A DNA stretch of 64,000 bases from UBA9647 sp049522195. GTDB taxonomy: Bacteria > Bacteroidota > Ignavibacteria > UBA10030. Under the pieces are notes generated by a model. That model was not told the DNA's origin and did no database searches. It worked only from the letters and a program-made list of their open reading frames with translations. The DNA lies in NCBI GenBank assembly GCA_049522195.1, contig JBEKOB010000002.1, forward strand, positions 75,435-139,434. The letters run 5' to 3'. The translations under genes were made by a program, and so were the position numbers. Shown one piece after another: positions 1 through 9,720 of this stretch. Position 1 is the stretch's first letter; every line of letters starts with the position of its first letter.

Positions 1-1
1 C

Positions 2-3000
2 AAGGATCCACTTTCCTTGTTCCGGCTTAAGACGCTCAAGGCGGCCAGGGTTTCTGAAATCAGTGAAACCACAGCCTCCTCTGCCGCGGCACTGGAAGAG
101 CGCGTCAATTTTCATATCGGCAATCCCGTTCAGGATGTAAGACTCGCATCTGCATATCTGCGGATTGTCCTTGGCGTCGACATCCGTCGCGAGGATCTCT
201 GTGACAGCGAAACCGACAATATTCTGAAGCATCTCGATTGGGATGCCCAGGACGAGCCGAAGCTGACGTTCCTCCGCAACCTGATCCACAAAAGCGCCCC
301 CTACACGCCGCGTGGTGGATTCGCGCGCAACAATCCAAACAGTCTCGTTAAAGCGTTTGCCGACTGGCTTCAGAGCCAGCCGGAGCCCCTGTCGTATGAT
401 CTGGGTCAGACCTCAGGAAGGCGGGAGATTATCCTTGCGACTGGCGGAGTTGAGGAGTCTCTTCGGGTCCTCTTCCATGCCCTTTCGTCGTTTCTCGTGC
501 AGCAGCCGGCACAGATTTTCCTGCATGGACCCGACGTCGCCATCGATAAAGAAGCATATAAGGGATTGAGGTTTGAGAAACTTCCGGATGACGAATCCCT
601 TGCCCTGCGACAGCTCGGTGAGCACTTGGTCCGGTCTCCACAGGTTCCCACTATTCTCATCATGGGTTCAATTCTTGGCGAGGAGGCTCGACGATCGCTC
701 CGCGAGACAAGTCTTGATTGCCCACTCTTTTTCGTCGAAGCCAACGATGCTCCGAATCATCTGTCCCTTGCCCGCGAAGCAAAACTTACACAGCGTGTTA
801 TGCGTGTTCTTACTCCCGCCATCTTCAACAACAGGCTGCGTGATTTGGCCACAGTGTTTCTGACCGGCAATGCGGACATCCTTGGCATTTTCGAATCGAC
901 GCATTTTCAGCTGAAGGGAACCCCCTCGGCTTCCGAAATTGAGCTTCTCACGTATCTTCTGGAGAACGGAAGTCAGCCCAAGCCGATGGAAAGTCGCAGC
1001 AAGGAGATTGTGGTTGAGCCCTCCTATCAATCTCTTTTCCATGGAGTCCGACAGAGGAATGCGTTTCCCGTCTATGCGCGGCTATTGGATGAGCGTCTGG
1101 GTAACTATGTTGCGAGAGTCTCGGAGAACCTTGAAGGGCGAATCGAGCGGATTACCGGAAAGCTCCGCAGCATTGCTGAAAGGGTGGAGGAGTTTCGTTC
1201 ACTTGCCCCGTTTGACGTGTTCGCCCAAACGGACACGAGAAGCTTTCTCGATGAGCTGCCGCGGCAGATTGATTCGCCAGAGTGGCAAGGCGAGCTGGAG
1301 CAAAGCCTTCTCCAAGCCTTCTTGAAACACCATCCAGAGTACGAGCTATCGCGAAGTGTTGTAGTAAGTGGGTCGTCGAGAAGCGCACTTGGCCTCCTTG
1401 GATTCCATTGTGGCATACGCGAAGTCGTGGTGTCGGACCTTAGCTGGAGTTATGAGCACTGTTTCCCAACGGTCCATCCTGTCCCATTGACGCCAATGTT
1501 TGCTCTCGATGTGGACGCTATGATTGAGGCTGTACGGGATCGACTCGCATCGGATGAGGGGTGGCGGGAGTTTGGTGCTGTGGTGCTCAACAATCCGCAC
1601 AACGCGACAGGACGTGTATTTGACGAAAGTGGACTAAAGAAACTCATAGCATGGCTTCTCGATCATGGCGTCTGGGTTATCGACGATCTTTCTTATCAGG
1701 AAGTAGCCCCCTCCGCCGTCCTGCCCCACATAAAGACGGTTCGCCAGCTTGCAGATGAAATCGTTGCCGGGGGACGGTTAACAAAGGAACAAACGGCCAG
1801 AGTTATTACTGTCCATTCAGTCTCAAAGACGGACTCGCTGGCAGGTGCCCGCCTGGCGATCGTGGAAATACGACACGAGAAGCTCTACCGCCAGTTTGTT
1901 CAGTCACACAAACACATCCGGCCGAATCTCGGCGCCATTGCACTGACATATTTGTTTTACCGCAACGAGCCGGAAATCGCCCAGGCCTATTGGCGTCTTC
2001 GAAATCAGATTCTTCGTGAACGGACAGATGCGCTCCTTGAAGCAGTCGCGAGCCTTCCGCGGGATCGCAATCCATTCGAAATCGACATTATTCCCCCAAC
2101 AGGAAGCCTCTACCCGCTGCTGGTTGTTCATCGGTTGCCATCCGGGCTTTCGCTCGATTGGCTGGCTTCGGGGCTGGCACGGCAGGGGATAGGGATGCTG
2201 CCACTTTCCACGTTTGCGCGCACGGAGGACGGATTTGACACGGGGCGCAAAACATTCCGACTTACGCTTGGCGGCTCGGACGGTGCGGAAACTCTCCTCA
2301 AGAAAACGCGCCGCGTACTCATAGATCTTAACCGGCTCATCGCGGAAGAATCGTCCCGATATAACCGCCTCTATTCCCCACTCCGGTCAAGGCGAGAAAC
2401 TACAACAGAGGCCCAGGAGTTAGTACACACGGATCGTTGGAAACGCATTGAAGAGGGGGTTATCGCCGCATGTCGGAACGCCAGCCTAAGACACTACCGT
2501 CAATTCCGGTTCGGCAATTTGGAGCGGCGATTCTGTGATGAATATGTAGTGGATCGACTTGCCGTTTTCAAGCAACGCAGCCTGGATAGGTATCGTCAGT
2601 GCGCTCAGCTCATCCAAGAGCCGCGAGCGGACGCTGGAAAATCGCTAACAGCGCGACTCGAGCGGGAGCTCTATAAAGACTCACTCCCGCGTCGTGACAT
2701 CACGTTCCGTCTGCGCACGAGCGATCGAACAGTCCATCCAACACAGATGTACTCGATCCAAACGGAACGATGCTTCGAAAACATTATTGATAGACTTGTC
2801 CATGACGAATCCGTCACAGTGTCGAGCGTGGAGCGTGCCGCACAGTGTCTACTCGAGGAGTATCTTGGTCTAAACGTCGCAATCACGTCAAGCGAAGAGT
2901 CCGATGAACTTTTGCTCGACCTCGGATCGATGATCGCGGCAGAGAACTCGGCCCTCCTGCGGGCTGGCGATACGCGCGCCCACATGATGTCATTCTGGGG

Positions 3001-5599
3001 GGACTGGGATGGAAGCAATCGGCCGTCCGGTCAGGGTCACAGGCTGGTCGCTTCGACGCTGATTGAGAATGTCAGTCACCTGGCGAAACTGCTCTCCGTT
3101 CTGCTGAACGCCGACAAGAGTATTCGAATTGCCCCGGAGCTCGCTGCTGAAGTTCAGACATTATCAGAGAGCAATCGGCGGTTCACAAAACTGCTGAACA
3201 ATATCACAGACCTGACGCACCAGCTTGAAAAGCGCTATCGCGGAATTTTGCCGTTCAGTGTAAAACCCGGAGCAGTACGAAATATCGGGATGAAGTTGCG
3301 CCTCGCGCGAGATCCACTCACGCTTCTCTGGCAGCACAATGACAGGCTGGAGCGGAAGATGGTGGATTTGCGTATCCAACGGAGAGAAACACTTGAGTAC
3401 TATTTTGCGCTCAATAAGCGGCTAAGAAAACAACTCTTTGCCCTGATCCCAGTGATTCAGCAGAATATCAGCAACGAGCCGCTTTTGAGAGAGGCGTCCC
3501 TCTTCCGCGATTTACTGCAACGGATGGTGATCACCCCGCGCATCGATCAGGCGATGATCACCACACAGGATTCGTTTGCGATCGATACCACCGTTTACAA
3601 CATCTACGAAATCAACGAACTTGCTGCGAAATACGGGAACCCGGGGATCATCCTTGCCCTGCAGGTCAGCATGTCGACACAGGCGGAGGCACTGATCACG
3701 CTGGACCGCAAGTTGCGCTCACGCCGTGAGCAGGTGCTTCGAAACAATCCACAGCTCGAGCTGCCAATCATCCAGCTTATCCCGCTCTTTGAGGACCTCG
3801 ATGCGGTCCGCTCGATCCCCTTGTATCTTACAAAAATCTGGGACTACGCTCTTCAAAGTCGCCGTGTTAATCAGGAGACAGCCGATCGGTTTGCGGAAAT
3901 CGTCTCAGAGGTCTTCATTGCCGGTTCGGATTTGAGCCAGCAAGTTGGCCAAGCGGCGGGAGCGGCCCTGTATCGGCAGGCAAAACACGAAACGATGCTG
4001 TGGCTGGCGGAGCACCAAGTCATCGATCGGGTAAGGATGAAGATGGGAAGCGGTGAACCAATGCAGCGGCAGGGAGGGTACTATGCGAGCATGTCCGGCG
4101 AACCCGCGTTTATGAAGACGCTCCCCGCGCAACAGCTCATTGCTTCACATCTTCATGCAGCAGCACGAAAAAGCACGCAATATGCAACAACGCCGCTCAT
4201 GGGGATTTTTACGAGCGGCGACCTCCGGACACTTCAAAGCACCATCTCAGAGCAACTACGCTATCTCCCCGTTCAGGAAATGGCGAACATTTTGTATCAC
4301 CTGTGGGAGTCACAGCGAAGACATCGGAGCGACCTGATTCGCGCAGCAGAATCCCTCGTGGAAAGCCGCCTCCAGCAGAAGAAACGGGGTGAGCAAGAGC
4401 TCGAGCGACTGACGGTCGGAACAAAGGATTCTGTCTACGATCAGTTTACCACGTTGCTGACAGAAGATTTCCGGCAGATTCTTTATGGCAGGGAAGAAGA
4501 TGTGGTTGGTATTCATATCATCTCTTATTTCATTGCCCGAACGATGCCTCAGTTGCGGGACCGGCCCACAATCCGCCCGACTGCCGGAGCCGGGAGCGAG
4601 CGTGGCCAGCGAATTCTCGAACAGATTGCCAAGATCATACCGCTCTCCAGACATGGAAGTCGCCTGCGCGCAATTGCTCACAACCAGGCGCAAACAGCTG
4701 TGCTGGGCTTCAACCAGCTCACAACAGGACTGTTTCGTGCCCTTGACCGATTTAGGCAACTTGAATTCAAAGAAGGGGATTCGCGATCGCTGATTGCGGA
4801 TCGAGTGCTGCCTCATCTTCCGGTATACGAGATGCTTCACACACTCAGGATCTACCATGATCCGGAGCTGACATTCCTGAAGCGGATTGAGCCGTCCTTC
4901 CCAGCCGGGACATCGGCATTTCTCGCGGTCAGAGAGGACAACGATAGCCTTCCACACTATGTCCGACTTCTGCAACAGGAGTTGTTGCGCCGTCATGGAC
5001 TCGATGTCAACGACTTCTTCGAGAACGGAACATTTACCAGAGAACTTCTTCCCTCGCTTCGGCCCGACCTGGCGGTGTTGCTCCAGGGAGATCTCTTTAA
5101 CACAGATGTTGAAAAGTTGCTTGGCAACGCCCGTGGATCGATGGACGAGCGATGGCGAAAGGAAGTGAACCGCCTTCTTGCTGTGCCGGTGGAGATACGC
5201 TCATGGCGGAAAAGCATCTGGGAGTTGCTGGAGAATCCGATCACTCAACGCGTCCAAGGTTTTGTTGAGCTGGCGGTCGCATTGAATACGCTTTCGCGCA
5301 ATCAGCCTTTGAAAAACGAATCCAGTCCGCTGCGAGCTATGAAGATGTCTTCCGAACTTTCGCACTTCTTTACAGCCGCCAACTCGACAGATGACATGCG
5401 CCAATTCCTAGGCGCGGCACTGAGCTATCTTGGGGCAATTTCAGAAGGGATGGTTGAGGTTCCGGTTGCGATCGTGCGGTCGTTGAAGGAGGTGGAGAAA
5501 ATCGCAAAGATTGAGGAGCAGGCGTTGTCTCCGGAAAAACAACAACTCCTTCGGTTCTATATGCTCCAGATAGCCAGACTTGCGGGAGAGAACGGATAA
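2..5599 (+). CDS. Giant PLP aminotransferase / PEP carboxylase-like fusion protein (5' end outside the window)
   Basis: The frame is open to the window edge; the first in-window start-like codon is TTG at 17, so the true start may lie upstream. Residues below count from that TTG. Residues about 28-330 look like a degenerate aminotransferase fold (FHIGNP, ATGGVEESLRVLF), with no clear PLP lysine. Residues about 430-790 form an intact fold-type I aminotransferase: NNPHNATG near 523, DDLSYQ near 556, SVSKTDSLAGARLA with the Schiff-base lysine near 604, and FRLTLGG. Residues about 880-1480 resemble PEP carboxylase: VHPTQ at 906-910 (compare AHPTE), GDWDGSNRP near 996 (compare GGDRDGNP), IPLFEDLD near 1255, and KMGSGEPMQRQGG at 1342-1354 where the catalytic glycine-rich loop is expected. 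The last 380 residues are helical and unassigned. Aminotransferase assignment is firm; the carboxylase relationship is inferred from motifs and active chemistry is uncertain because the FHGRGG histidine is not seen. A bidirectional terminator follows. Confidence 0.8.
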   Translation, partial: KDPLSLFRLKTLKAARVSEISETTASSAAALEERVNFHIGNPVQDVRLASAYLRIVLGVDIRREDLCDSETDNILKHLDWDAQDEPKLTFLRNLIHKSAPYTPRGGFARNNPNSLVKAFADWLQSQPEPLSYDLGQTSGRREIILATGGVEESLRVLFHALSSFLVQQPAQIFLHGPDVAIDKEAYKGLRFEKLPDDESLALRQLGEHLVRSPQVPTILIMGSILGEEARRSLRETSLDCPLFFVEANDAPNHLSLAREAKLTQRVMRVLTPAIFNNRLRDLATVFLTGNADILGIFESTHFQLKGTPSASEIELLTYLLENGSQPKPMESRSKEIVVEPSYQSLFHGVRQRNAFPVYARLLDERLGNYVARVSENLEGRIERITGKLRSIAERVEEFRSLAPFDVFAQTDTRSFLDELPRQIDSPEWQGELEQSLLQAFLKHHPEYELSRSVVVSGSSRSALGLLGFHCGIREVVVSDLSWSYEHCFPTVHPVPLTPMFALDVDAMIEAVRDRLASDEGWREFGAVVLNNPHNATGRVFDESGLKKLIAWLLDHGVWVIDDLSYQEVAPSAVLPHIKTVRQLADEIVAGGRLTKEQTARVITVHSVSKTDSLAGARLAIVEIRHEKLYRQFVQSHKHIRPNLGAIALTYLFYRNEPEIAQAYWRLRNQILRERTDALLEAVASLPRDRNPFEIDIIPPTGSLYPLLVVHRLPSGLSLDWLASGLARQGIGMLPLSTFARTEDGFDTGRKTFRLTLGGSDGAETLLKKTRRVLIDLNRLIAEESSRYNRLYSPLRSRRETTTEAQELVHTDRWKRIEEGVIAACRNASLRHYRQFRFGNLERRFCDEYVVDRLAVFKQRSLDRYRQCAQLIQEPRADAGKSLTARLERELYKDSLPRRDITFRLRTSDRTVHPTQMYSIQTERCFENIIDRLVHDESVTVSSVERAAQCLLEEYLGLNVAITSSEESDELLLDLGSMIAAENSALLRAGDTRAHMMSFWGDWDGSNRPSGQGHRLVASTLIENVSHLAKLLSVLLNADKSIRIAPELAAEVQTLSESNRRFTKLLNNITDLTHQLEKRYRGILPFSVKPGAVRNIGMKLRLARDPLTLLWQHNDRLERKMVDLRIQRRETLEYYFALNKRLRKQLFALIPVIQQNISNEPLLREASLFRDLLQRMVITPRIDQAMITTQDSFAIDTTVYNIYEINELAAKYGNPGIILALQVSMSTQAEALITLDRKLRSRREQVLRNNPQLELPIIQLIPLFEDLDAVRSIPLYLTKIWDYALQSRRVNQETADRFAEIVSEVFIAGSDLSQQVGQAAGAALYRQAKHETMLWLAEHQVIDRVRMKMGSGEPMQRQGGYYASMSGEPAFMKTLPAQQLIASHLHAAARKSTQYATTPLMGIFTSGDLRTLQSTISEQLRYLPVQEMANILYHLWESQRRHRSDLIRAAESLVESRLQQKKRGEQELERLTVGTKDSVYDQFTTLLTEDFRQILYGREEDVVGIHIISYFIARTMPQLRDRPTIRPTAGAGSERGQRILEQIAKIIPLSRHGSRLRAIAHNQAQTAVLGFNQLTTGLFRALDRFRQLEFKEGDSRSLIADRVLPHLPVYEMLHTLRIYHDPELTFLKRIEPSFPAGTSAFLAVREDNDSLPHYVRLLQQELLRRHGLDVNDFFENGTFTRELLPSLRPDLAVLLQGDLFNTDVEKLLGNARGSMDERWRKEVNRLLAVPVEIRSWRKSIWELLENPITQRVQGFVELAVALNTLSRNQPLKNESSPLRAMKMSSELSHFFTAANSTDDMRQFLGAALSYLGAISEGMVEVPVAIVRSLKEVEKIAKIEEQALSPEKQQLLRFYMLQIARLAGENG

Positions 5600-5633
5600 G
5601 GCAGAGGGTCGAAGCATCGGAATAAAATCAATG

Positions 5634-5670
5634 AAAAACTCCAACCGGTACAGAGCCGATTGGGGTTTTT
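5634..5670. terminator. Bidirectional intrinsic terminator
   Basis: Arms 5634-5644 (AAAAACTCCAA) and 5660-5670 (TTGGGGTTTTT) pair with one wobble, and the inner CGGT/GCCG extends the stem. A-tract on one side and T-tract on the other fit termination of both the plus-strand fusion gene and the convergent aldehyde dehydrogenase gene. Confidence 0.8.
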
Positions 5671-5696
5671 GACTTTCTACGTCTTCAACGCGGCGG

Positions 5697-8120
5697 TTAG
5701 ACTCCGTAGGGAACCCAGATATTCTTGACCTGAGTCGATTTAAGAAGAAGCTTTTCGCTCTTCATTCGGTACCAGTCAATCTGTCCGCCGTCGGGGACCC
5801 ATGTCTGTTTCATATTACTGATGGAGGCCTCTTCAATCGCCCTTCCGCCTTCGGAACCACCGAAGAACCAGACCGCATCGACATCTTCATGCTCAGCAAG
5901 GACTTTGGCAACGGCATCCGGGTTCTGTGCTGTGAGCATATTGATAACTCCGGAAGGGACATCGGAGTGTTGAATAATCTGGACCAGATCCATCGCTGTC
6001 ATAGCATGCTTACCCGAGACTGCAACAACGGTGTTTGCCATGGCAATGGCCGGAGCGAGGATGGAGATAAGACCGAGCAACGGCGAATTGTCGGAAGCCC
6101 GCATTCCAATTACGCCAACCGGTTCGCGCAGCCCGACAACCAGCCTTCTGCCGAGCACTGGTTGGACGGTTCCGCCAAATTTATCGGCGTACGCCCCGAA
6201 TTCAAAAAGCTGACTAATCGCCTGGTCAACTTCGGCGAGCGCCTTTTCCGGGGCACAACCCGTCTGGGCTGCGAGGCCGGCAGCGAAGCGTTCCTTCTCG
6301 GTTGCAAGATTCTCGGCCCAGAAGTAAAGGATTTGAGCCCGCAGATGAGCCGCGGACTCAAACCAAGATGGGAATGCGGCGCGCGCAGCTTCAACAGCAT
6401 TACGCACATCTTTTCTGTTCGCCTCGCCAACGACCGCAAGCAATTCACCAGAAGGCGATGTAACCGAAAAACTCCCGGCCTGATCCGGGCGGGTAAGCTT
6501 GCCGCCGATCAGGAAACGGAAAGTGCGGTCAATGGTGGTACCGTTGCTGGTTAATTGGTGAGTGGTTGAGTGGAGAGAAGTTAATTGGTGATTGGTTAAC
6601 TGGGAGGCGCTGGGTTCGGTTGGTTTCTCTTGACCGTGGTCCGTGTCTACCAGCACATCGTACATTCCCTCGCGCCCGCCTTCGCGACCGTAGCCGCTCT
6701 CTTTATATCCTCCAAAGCCCGCAGCAGCATCGAAAAGGTTTGTTGAATTGATCCAGATTGTTCCGGCTCTGAGCTTACGCGCAACATCCATCGCTGTGTC
6801 AATATCCTGTGACCAGATTGAAGCTGCGAGGCCATAACGAGTATTGTTGCCGAGCTGAACAGCTTCAGCCGGCGTCCGGAAGGTCAGAGTTACCAGGACT
6901 GGGCCGAATATTTCTTCCTGTGCAATCGTGTGAGAGGGTTCAACGTTGGTGAAAAGTGTCGGTGGAAGGAAAAAGCCCCCCTTCGGACAGACGACATTTT
7001 CCGGCTGCCACATCACAGCCCCTTCTTTTTTGCCAACATCCATCATCTCTGTTATTTTTTTGAGCTGTTCAGCGTTGTTGATCGCCCCCATATCGACGGC
7101 CTTGTCGAGAGGATTGCCAACCCGCAACTTGCTCATACGGCGCTTGAGACGCTTTATGAAGTCGTCGCGAACCCCTTCCTGCACGAGAAGACGCGATCCG
7201 GCACAGCAAACCTGTCCTTCATTAAACCAGATTCCATTGACAACTCCCTCGATGGCAGAGTCCAGATCGGCGTTCTCAAACACGATAAACGGTGACTTTC
7301 CCCCCAACTCCATGGTGAGGTGCTTGTGGGATCCTGCCGTTCCCTTCCGGATGATGCGACCGACCTCTGTTGAACCCGTGAACGTCACCTTCCAGGGTGT
7401 TGGATGTTCGTAGAGCATGGTCCCGGTTTTCGAATCCCCGGTGAGGATGTTAACGACACCCGGAGGAAGCTTCACCTCATTCATCAGGATGTCAGCCAGC
7501 AGGAGGGCCGTCATCGGCGTCGATTTGGATGGCTTGAGGACTACCGTATTTCCAGCAGCGATTGCAGGAGCAATTTTCCAGGCAAGCATGAGGAACGGGA
7601 AATTCCAGGGAATGATTTGCGCGATCACTCCGCCGGGGCGATAGCCGGAAAATTCATGCTCCATCGTCTGGGCCCAGCCGGCATGATAGTAGAAATGCCT
7701 GATGACGACGGGAACATCAATGTCCCTTGTTTCGCGTATTGGCTTGCCGTTGTCTAATGATTCAAGAACCGCGAAGATGCGCGCGTGTTTTGCCACAGCG
7801 CGGGCGATCGCATACAGATAGCGGGCACGCTTGTGGCCGGAGAGAGCGCTCCACGCGGGAAACGCTGCCTTCGCCGCGTCGATAGCGGCATCAACATCTT
7901 CCTTTGTCCCCATCGCGATTTCGGCGAGCACCTCATCACTCTTTGCCGGATTGATCGTCTTGAAGTAACCGCCGTTCTTTGGCGGCTGCCACACACCGTT
8001 GATGGAATGGGAAAACTTGGAGCCGTGGGACTTGATCCATTCCCGCGTCTTGGCTTCGGATTCCGGTGCCGGACCGTAGTCAAGTTTGTCAATGAGCGAA
8101 GAGAGTTTATTGTTGTCCAT
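5697..8120 (-). CDS. ALDH16-type double-domain aldehyde dehydrogenase
   Basis: Cytosolic NAD(P)-dependent oxidation of an aldehyde to its acid. The 807-residue protein has two ALDH modules, the architecture of the ALDH16 family. The first (about 35-490) is complete: Lys196 in VVLKPS, FTGSTEVG, Glu271 in ELGGK, catalytic Cys305 in NEGQVCCAG, and EEIFGPV near 402. The second (about 533-807) aligns with the coenzyme domain but has no catalytic cysteine motif and ends early, as expected for a structural pseudo-domain. The linker at about 497-530 is unusual, rich in Thr/His/Gln/Leu, and encoded by an intergenic-type repeat. The gene lies downstream of deoC on the same strand, so acetaldehyde from DeoC is a plausible substrate; this is inferred from position. 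Confidence 0.9.
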   Translation of the reverse strand: MDNNKLSSLIDKLDYGPAPESEAKTREWIKSHGSKFSHSINGVWQPPKNGGYFKTINPAKSDEVLAEIAMGTKEDVDAAIDAAKAAFPAWSALSGHKRARYLYAIARAVAKHARIFAVLESLDNGKPIRETRDIDVPVVIRHFYYHAGWAQTMEHEFSGYRPGGVIAQIIPWNFPFLMLAWKIAPAIAAGNTVVLKPSKSTPMTALLLADILMNEVKLPPGVVNILTGDSKTGTMLYEHPTPWKVTFTGSTEVGRIIRKGTAGSHKHLTMELGGKSPFIVFENADLDSAIEGVVNGIWFNEGQVCCAGSRLLVQEGVRDDFIKRLKRRMSKLRVGNPLDKAVDMGAINNAEQLKKITEMMDVGKKEGAVMWQPENVVCPKGGFFLPPTLFTNVEPSHTIAQEEIFGPVLVTLTFRTPAEAVQLGNNTRYGLAASIWSQDIDTAMDVARKLRAGTIWINSTNLFDAAAGFGGYKESGYGREGGREGMYDVLVDTDHGQEKPTEPSASQLTNHQLTSLHSTTHQLTSNGTTIDRTFRFLIGGKLTRPDQAGSFSVTSPSGELLAVVGEANRKDVRNAVEAARAAFPSWFESAAHLRAQILYFWAENLATEKERFAAGLAAQTGCAPEKALAEVDQAISQLFEFGAYADKFGGTVQPVLGRRLVVGLREPVGVIGMRASDNSPLLGLISILAPAIAMANTVVAVSGKHAMTAMDLVQIIQHSDVPSGVINMLTAQNPDAVAKVLAEHEDVDAVWFFGGSEGGRAIEEASISNMKQTWVPDGGQIDWYRMKSEKLLLKSTQVKNIWVPYGV
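6550..6604. repeat. TTAATTGGTG-type repeat inside the ALDH16 linker
   Basis: The unit TTAATTGGTG occurs at 6551-6560 and again at 6581-6590, with related GATTGGTTAAC at 6590-6600. The same ten-mer recurs at 22067-22076 in a non-coding leader. Here it is translated on the minus strand as a low-complexity linker (LTNHQLTS followed by a second HQLTS) between the two ALDH modules. Confidence 0.6.
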
Positions 8121-8163
8121 TGTATTATCTCAAGTTATCGTGTAAATCAGTCTCCGATAGTAA

Positions 8164-8288
8164 ACTCGAAATCCGAAGCACGAAACAAATACCAAATGCG
8201 AAATCAGAAACAACAGACGAGGGTTCTCGATTCGAATTTGTCTTTCTCGGATTTGTTTAGGATTTCGTATTTAGGTTTTCGTATCTGG
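8164..8288. repeat. Imperfect inverted repeat of the CGAAATCCGAA type
   Basis: The left arm (about 8164-8219) is built from units such as CGAAATCCGAA and CGAAACAAAT. The right arm (about 8229-8288) carries the complementary units GGATTTGTTTAGG and ATTTCGTATTTAGG. The whole would fold into a long imperfect hairpin filling the deoC-ALDH gap. The 17 bases at 8249-8265 occur exactly, inverted, at 18901-18917. Confidence 0.75.
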
Positions 8289-8292
8289 TTCG

Positions 8293-9360
8293 TCAACCCA
8301 TCGGGTGATACTGTGCGTTGGAGTAATGGCCGAACGCAAGATGCCTGAGCTGGCGTTCAATATCTGTAAGCAATCCACTTGCGCCAATCCGGAAAAGGTC
8401 CGGCCTGGTCCACTCAACGCCCAACTCTTCCAGCATGAGCGTCAACCAGAGCATGGAATCTTTGGCTGAGCGGATTCCACCGGCGGGTTTGAAACCAACC
8501 TGCCGTCCATGTAACACTCCAAGATCCATGAATCGGCGTATTTGACGGACCATCACGAGACCACCTGGAATGGTTGCGTTCGTCGGTTCGAAGCCCGTTG
8601 ACGTCTTGATGGTATCTGATCCCGCCATGATTGCAACAGCCGAAGCGGCAGCAATGTTTGTTAAGGTCTCAAGGTTCCCAACACCGAGAATGGTTTTGAG
8701 CTTTGCCCTGTTGCCACACGCTTCCCGGTAGGCCACAATCTCGTCGTACAGTGATTTCCATTTGCCGGTCAAAACCTTTTCCCGACTGATGACCACATCG
8801 ATCTCCGTCGCCCCTGCCTTTATGGCCAGATCAATCTCCGTGAGTTTTACCTTCATAAACGTCTGTCCGGATGGAAAACCGGTTGCCACAGACGCGACGG
8901 GTAGGCGGCCGTTGAGACACTGAACCGCTGTCTTTACCTGCGCGGGGTACACGCAGACGGCGGCTGTGGTGATTGACTGCTGGCCGAGGCCTAATGCGCT
9001 TATGGTCTCGTGTTCCAAGGGGGCGAGCGCTTTCGCGCAGAGGCGCGCTACCCTTCCGGGAGTATCATCACCAGCGAGCGTCGTCAGATCAATACACCGG
9101 ATGGCCGCCAGGTAAGCGGCAACCTGAGCTTCGACCTTAAACGTGCGGCGGGTTCCGAGCTCCACAGCCCGGGCCTCGACTGCGCTCTTGTTTACGCGAA
9201 TCGATTGAACGAGGCCGGGATCGAATGGCACCGGTGCATTGGTGTGAATTCCCACATCGCGTGTAGAACGTGATGATGATCCGGATCGTCTCTGCACAGC
9301 GGGGCTGCCTGCCCGCCTTCTCGCCGATATGGATCGTCTTGCTGAACGTTTCTCTGGCAT
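8293..9360 (-). CDS. deoC: Deoxyribose-phosphate aldolase
   Basis: Class I aldolase cleaving 2-deoxy-D-ribose-5-phosphate to glyceraldehyde-3-phosphate and acetaldehyde in deoxynucleoside catabolism. The (beta/alpha)8 motifs are clear: CIDLTTL near 89-95, VCVYP, VASVATGFPSG, the Schiff-base lysine Lys252 in DTIKTSTGF, and Lys291 in VGFKPAGGIR. At 355 residues it is longer than the roughly 220-260 residue bacterial enzymes because of an N-terminal extension whose first 35 residues are rich in Arg and Ser; a later start is possible. The downstream ALDH16 gene could oxidise the acetaldehyde product. A 125-bp inverted repeat separates the two genes. Confidence 0.93.
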   Translation of the reverse strand: MPEKRSARRSISARRRAGSPAVQRRSGSSSRSTRDVGIHTNAPVPFDPGLVQSIRVNKSAVEARAVELGTRRTFKVEAQVAAYLAAIRCIDLTTLAGDDTPGRVARLCAKALAPLEHETISALGLGQQSITTAAVCVYPAQVKTAVQCLNGRLPVASVATGFPSGQTFMKVKLTEIDLAIKAGATEIDVVISREKVLTGKWKSLYDEIVAYREACGNRAKLKTILGVGNLETLTNIAAASAVAIMAGSDTIKTSTGFEPTNATIPGGLVMVRQIRRFMDLGVLHGRQVGFKPAGGIRSAKDSMLWLTLMLEELGVEWTRPDLFRIGASGLLTDIERQLRHLAFGHYSNAQYHPMG

Positions 9361-9720
9361 GGAAATCCTTGCTCTGGTGCTTCTACTCTGTCACAAATGA
9401 ATTGATGGACTGGTGAGACTCAAGAACAAACCGAGCGTCTCTTGTATGGTACCGAAATAGACAGAGAGTTTCAAATCAGACTCCTCCTTATGCGGTCACC
9501 TGCGACACAAACTGTTGCCTTTCAATTGGAACTGCAGTAGCTTTGAGATGCGGAGTCAGCGGATCCTCTCCCCGATGCACCGATCACATCACACGTTCGG
9601 TTCTGCTTCCTGCTCAGCGAGGCTTCCATGATCAGATAACGGACTTCGCCATTCCACGGTTTCCAGCTGCCTAGCGCCACGGGGCAGGCCCAGACACCCG
9701 TAAATAAGGAGAACCCTGCG
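9361..9720. other. Divergent intergenic region between deoC and rhaT
   Basis: A 360-bp gap between divergent genes. It holds a candidate Bacteroidota-type promoter for rhaT (9513-9545) and a good ribosome binding site, AAGGAG at 9706-9711. A minus-strand open stretch at about 9500-9670 has no start codon and no family I recognise. Confidence 0.5.
9513..9545 (+). promoter_or_regulatory. Candidate Bacteroidota-type promoter for rhaT
   Basis: TGTTG at 9513-9517 is followed after 20 nt by TAGCTTTG at 9538-9545, matching the TTTG / TAnnTTTG arrangement of primary sigma promoters in Bacteroidota. It would give an untranslated leader of roughly 170 nt. Confidence 0.35.

Noticed and set aside
4310..4996. 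Long minus-strand open frame opposite the first gene
   Set aside because: It lies wholly inside the giant plus-strand gene, has a composition of a shadow frame and no family motif.
9500..9670. Minus-strand open stretch in the deoC-rhaT gap (reads SWKPWNGEVRYLIMEASLSR)
   Set aside because: No start codon, no family recognised and divergent promoter signals in the same place; too weak to call a gene remnant.
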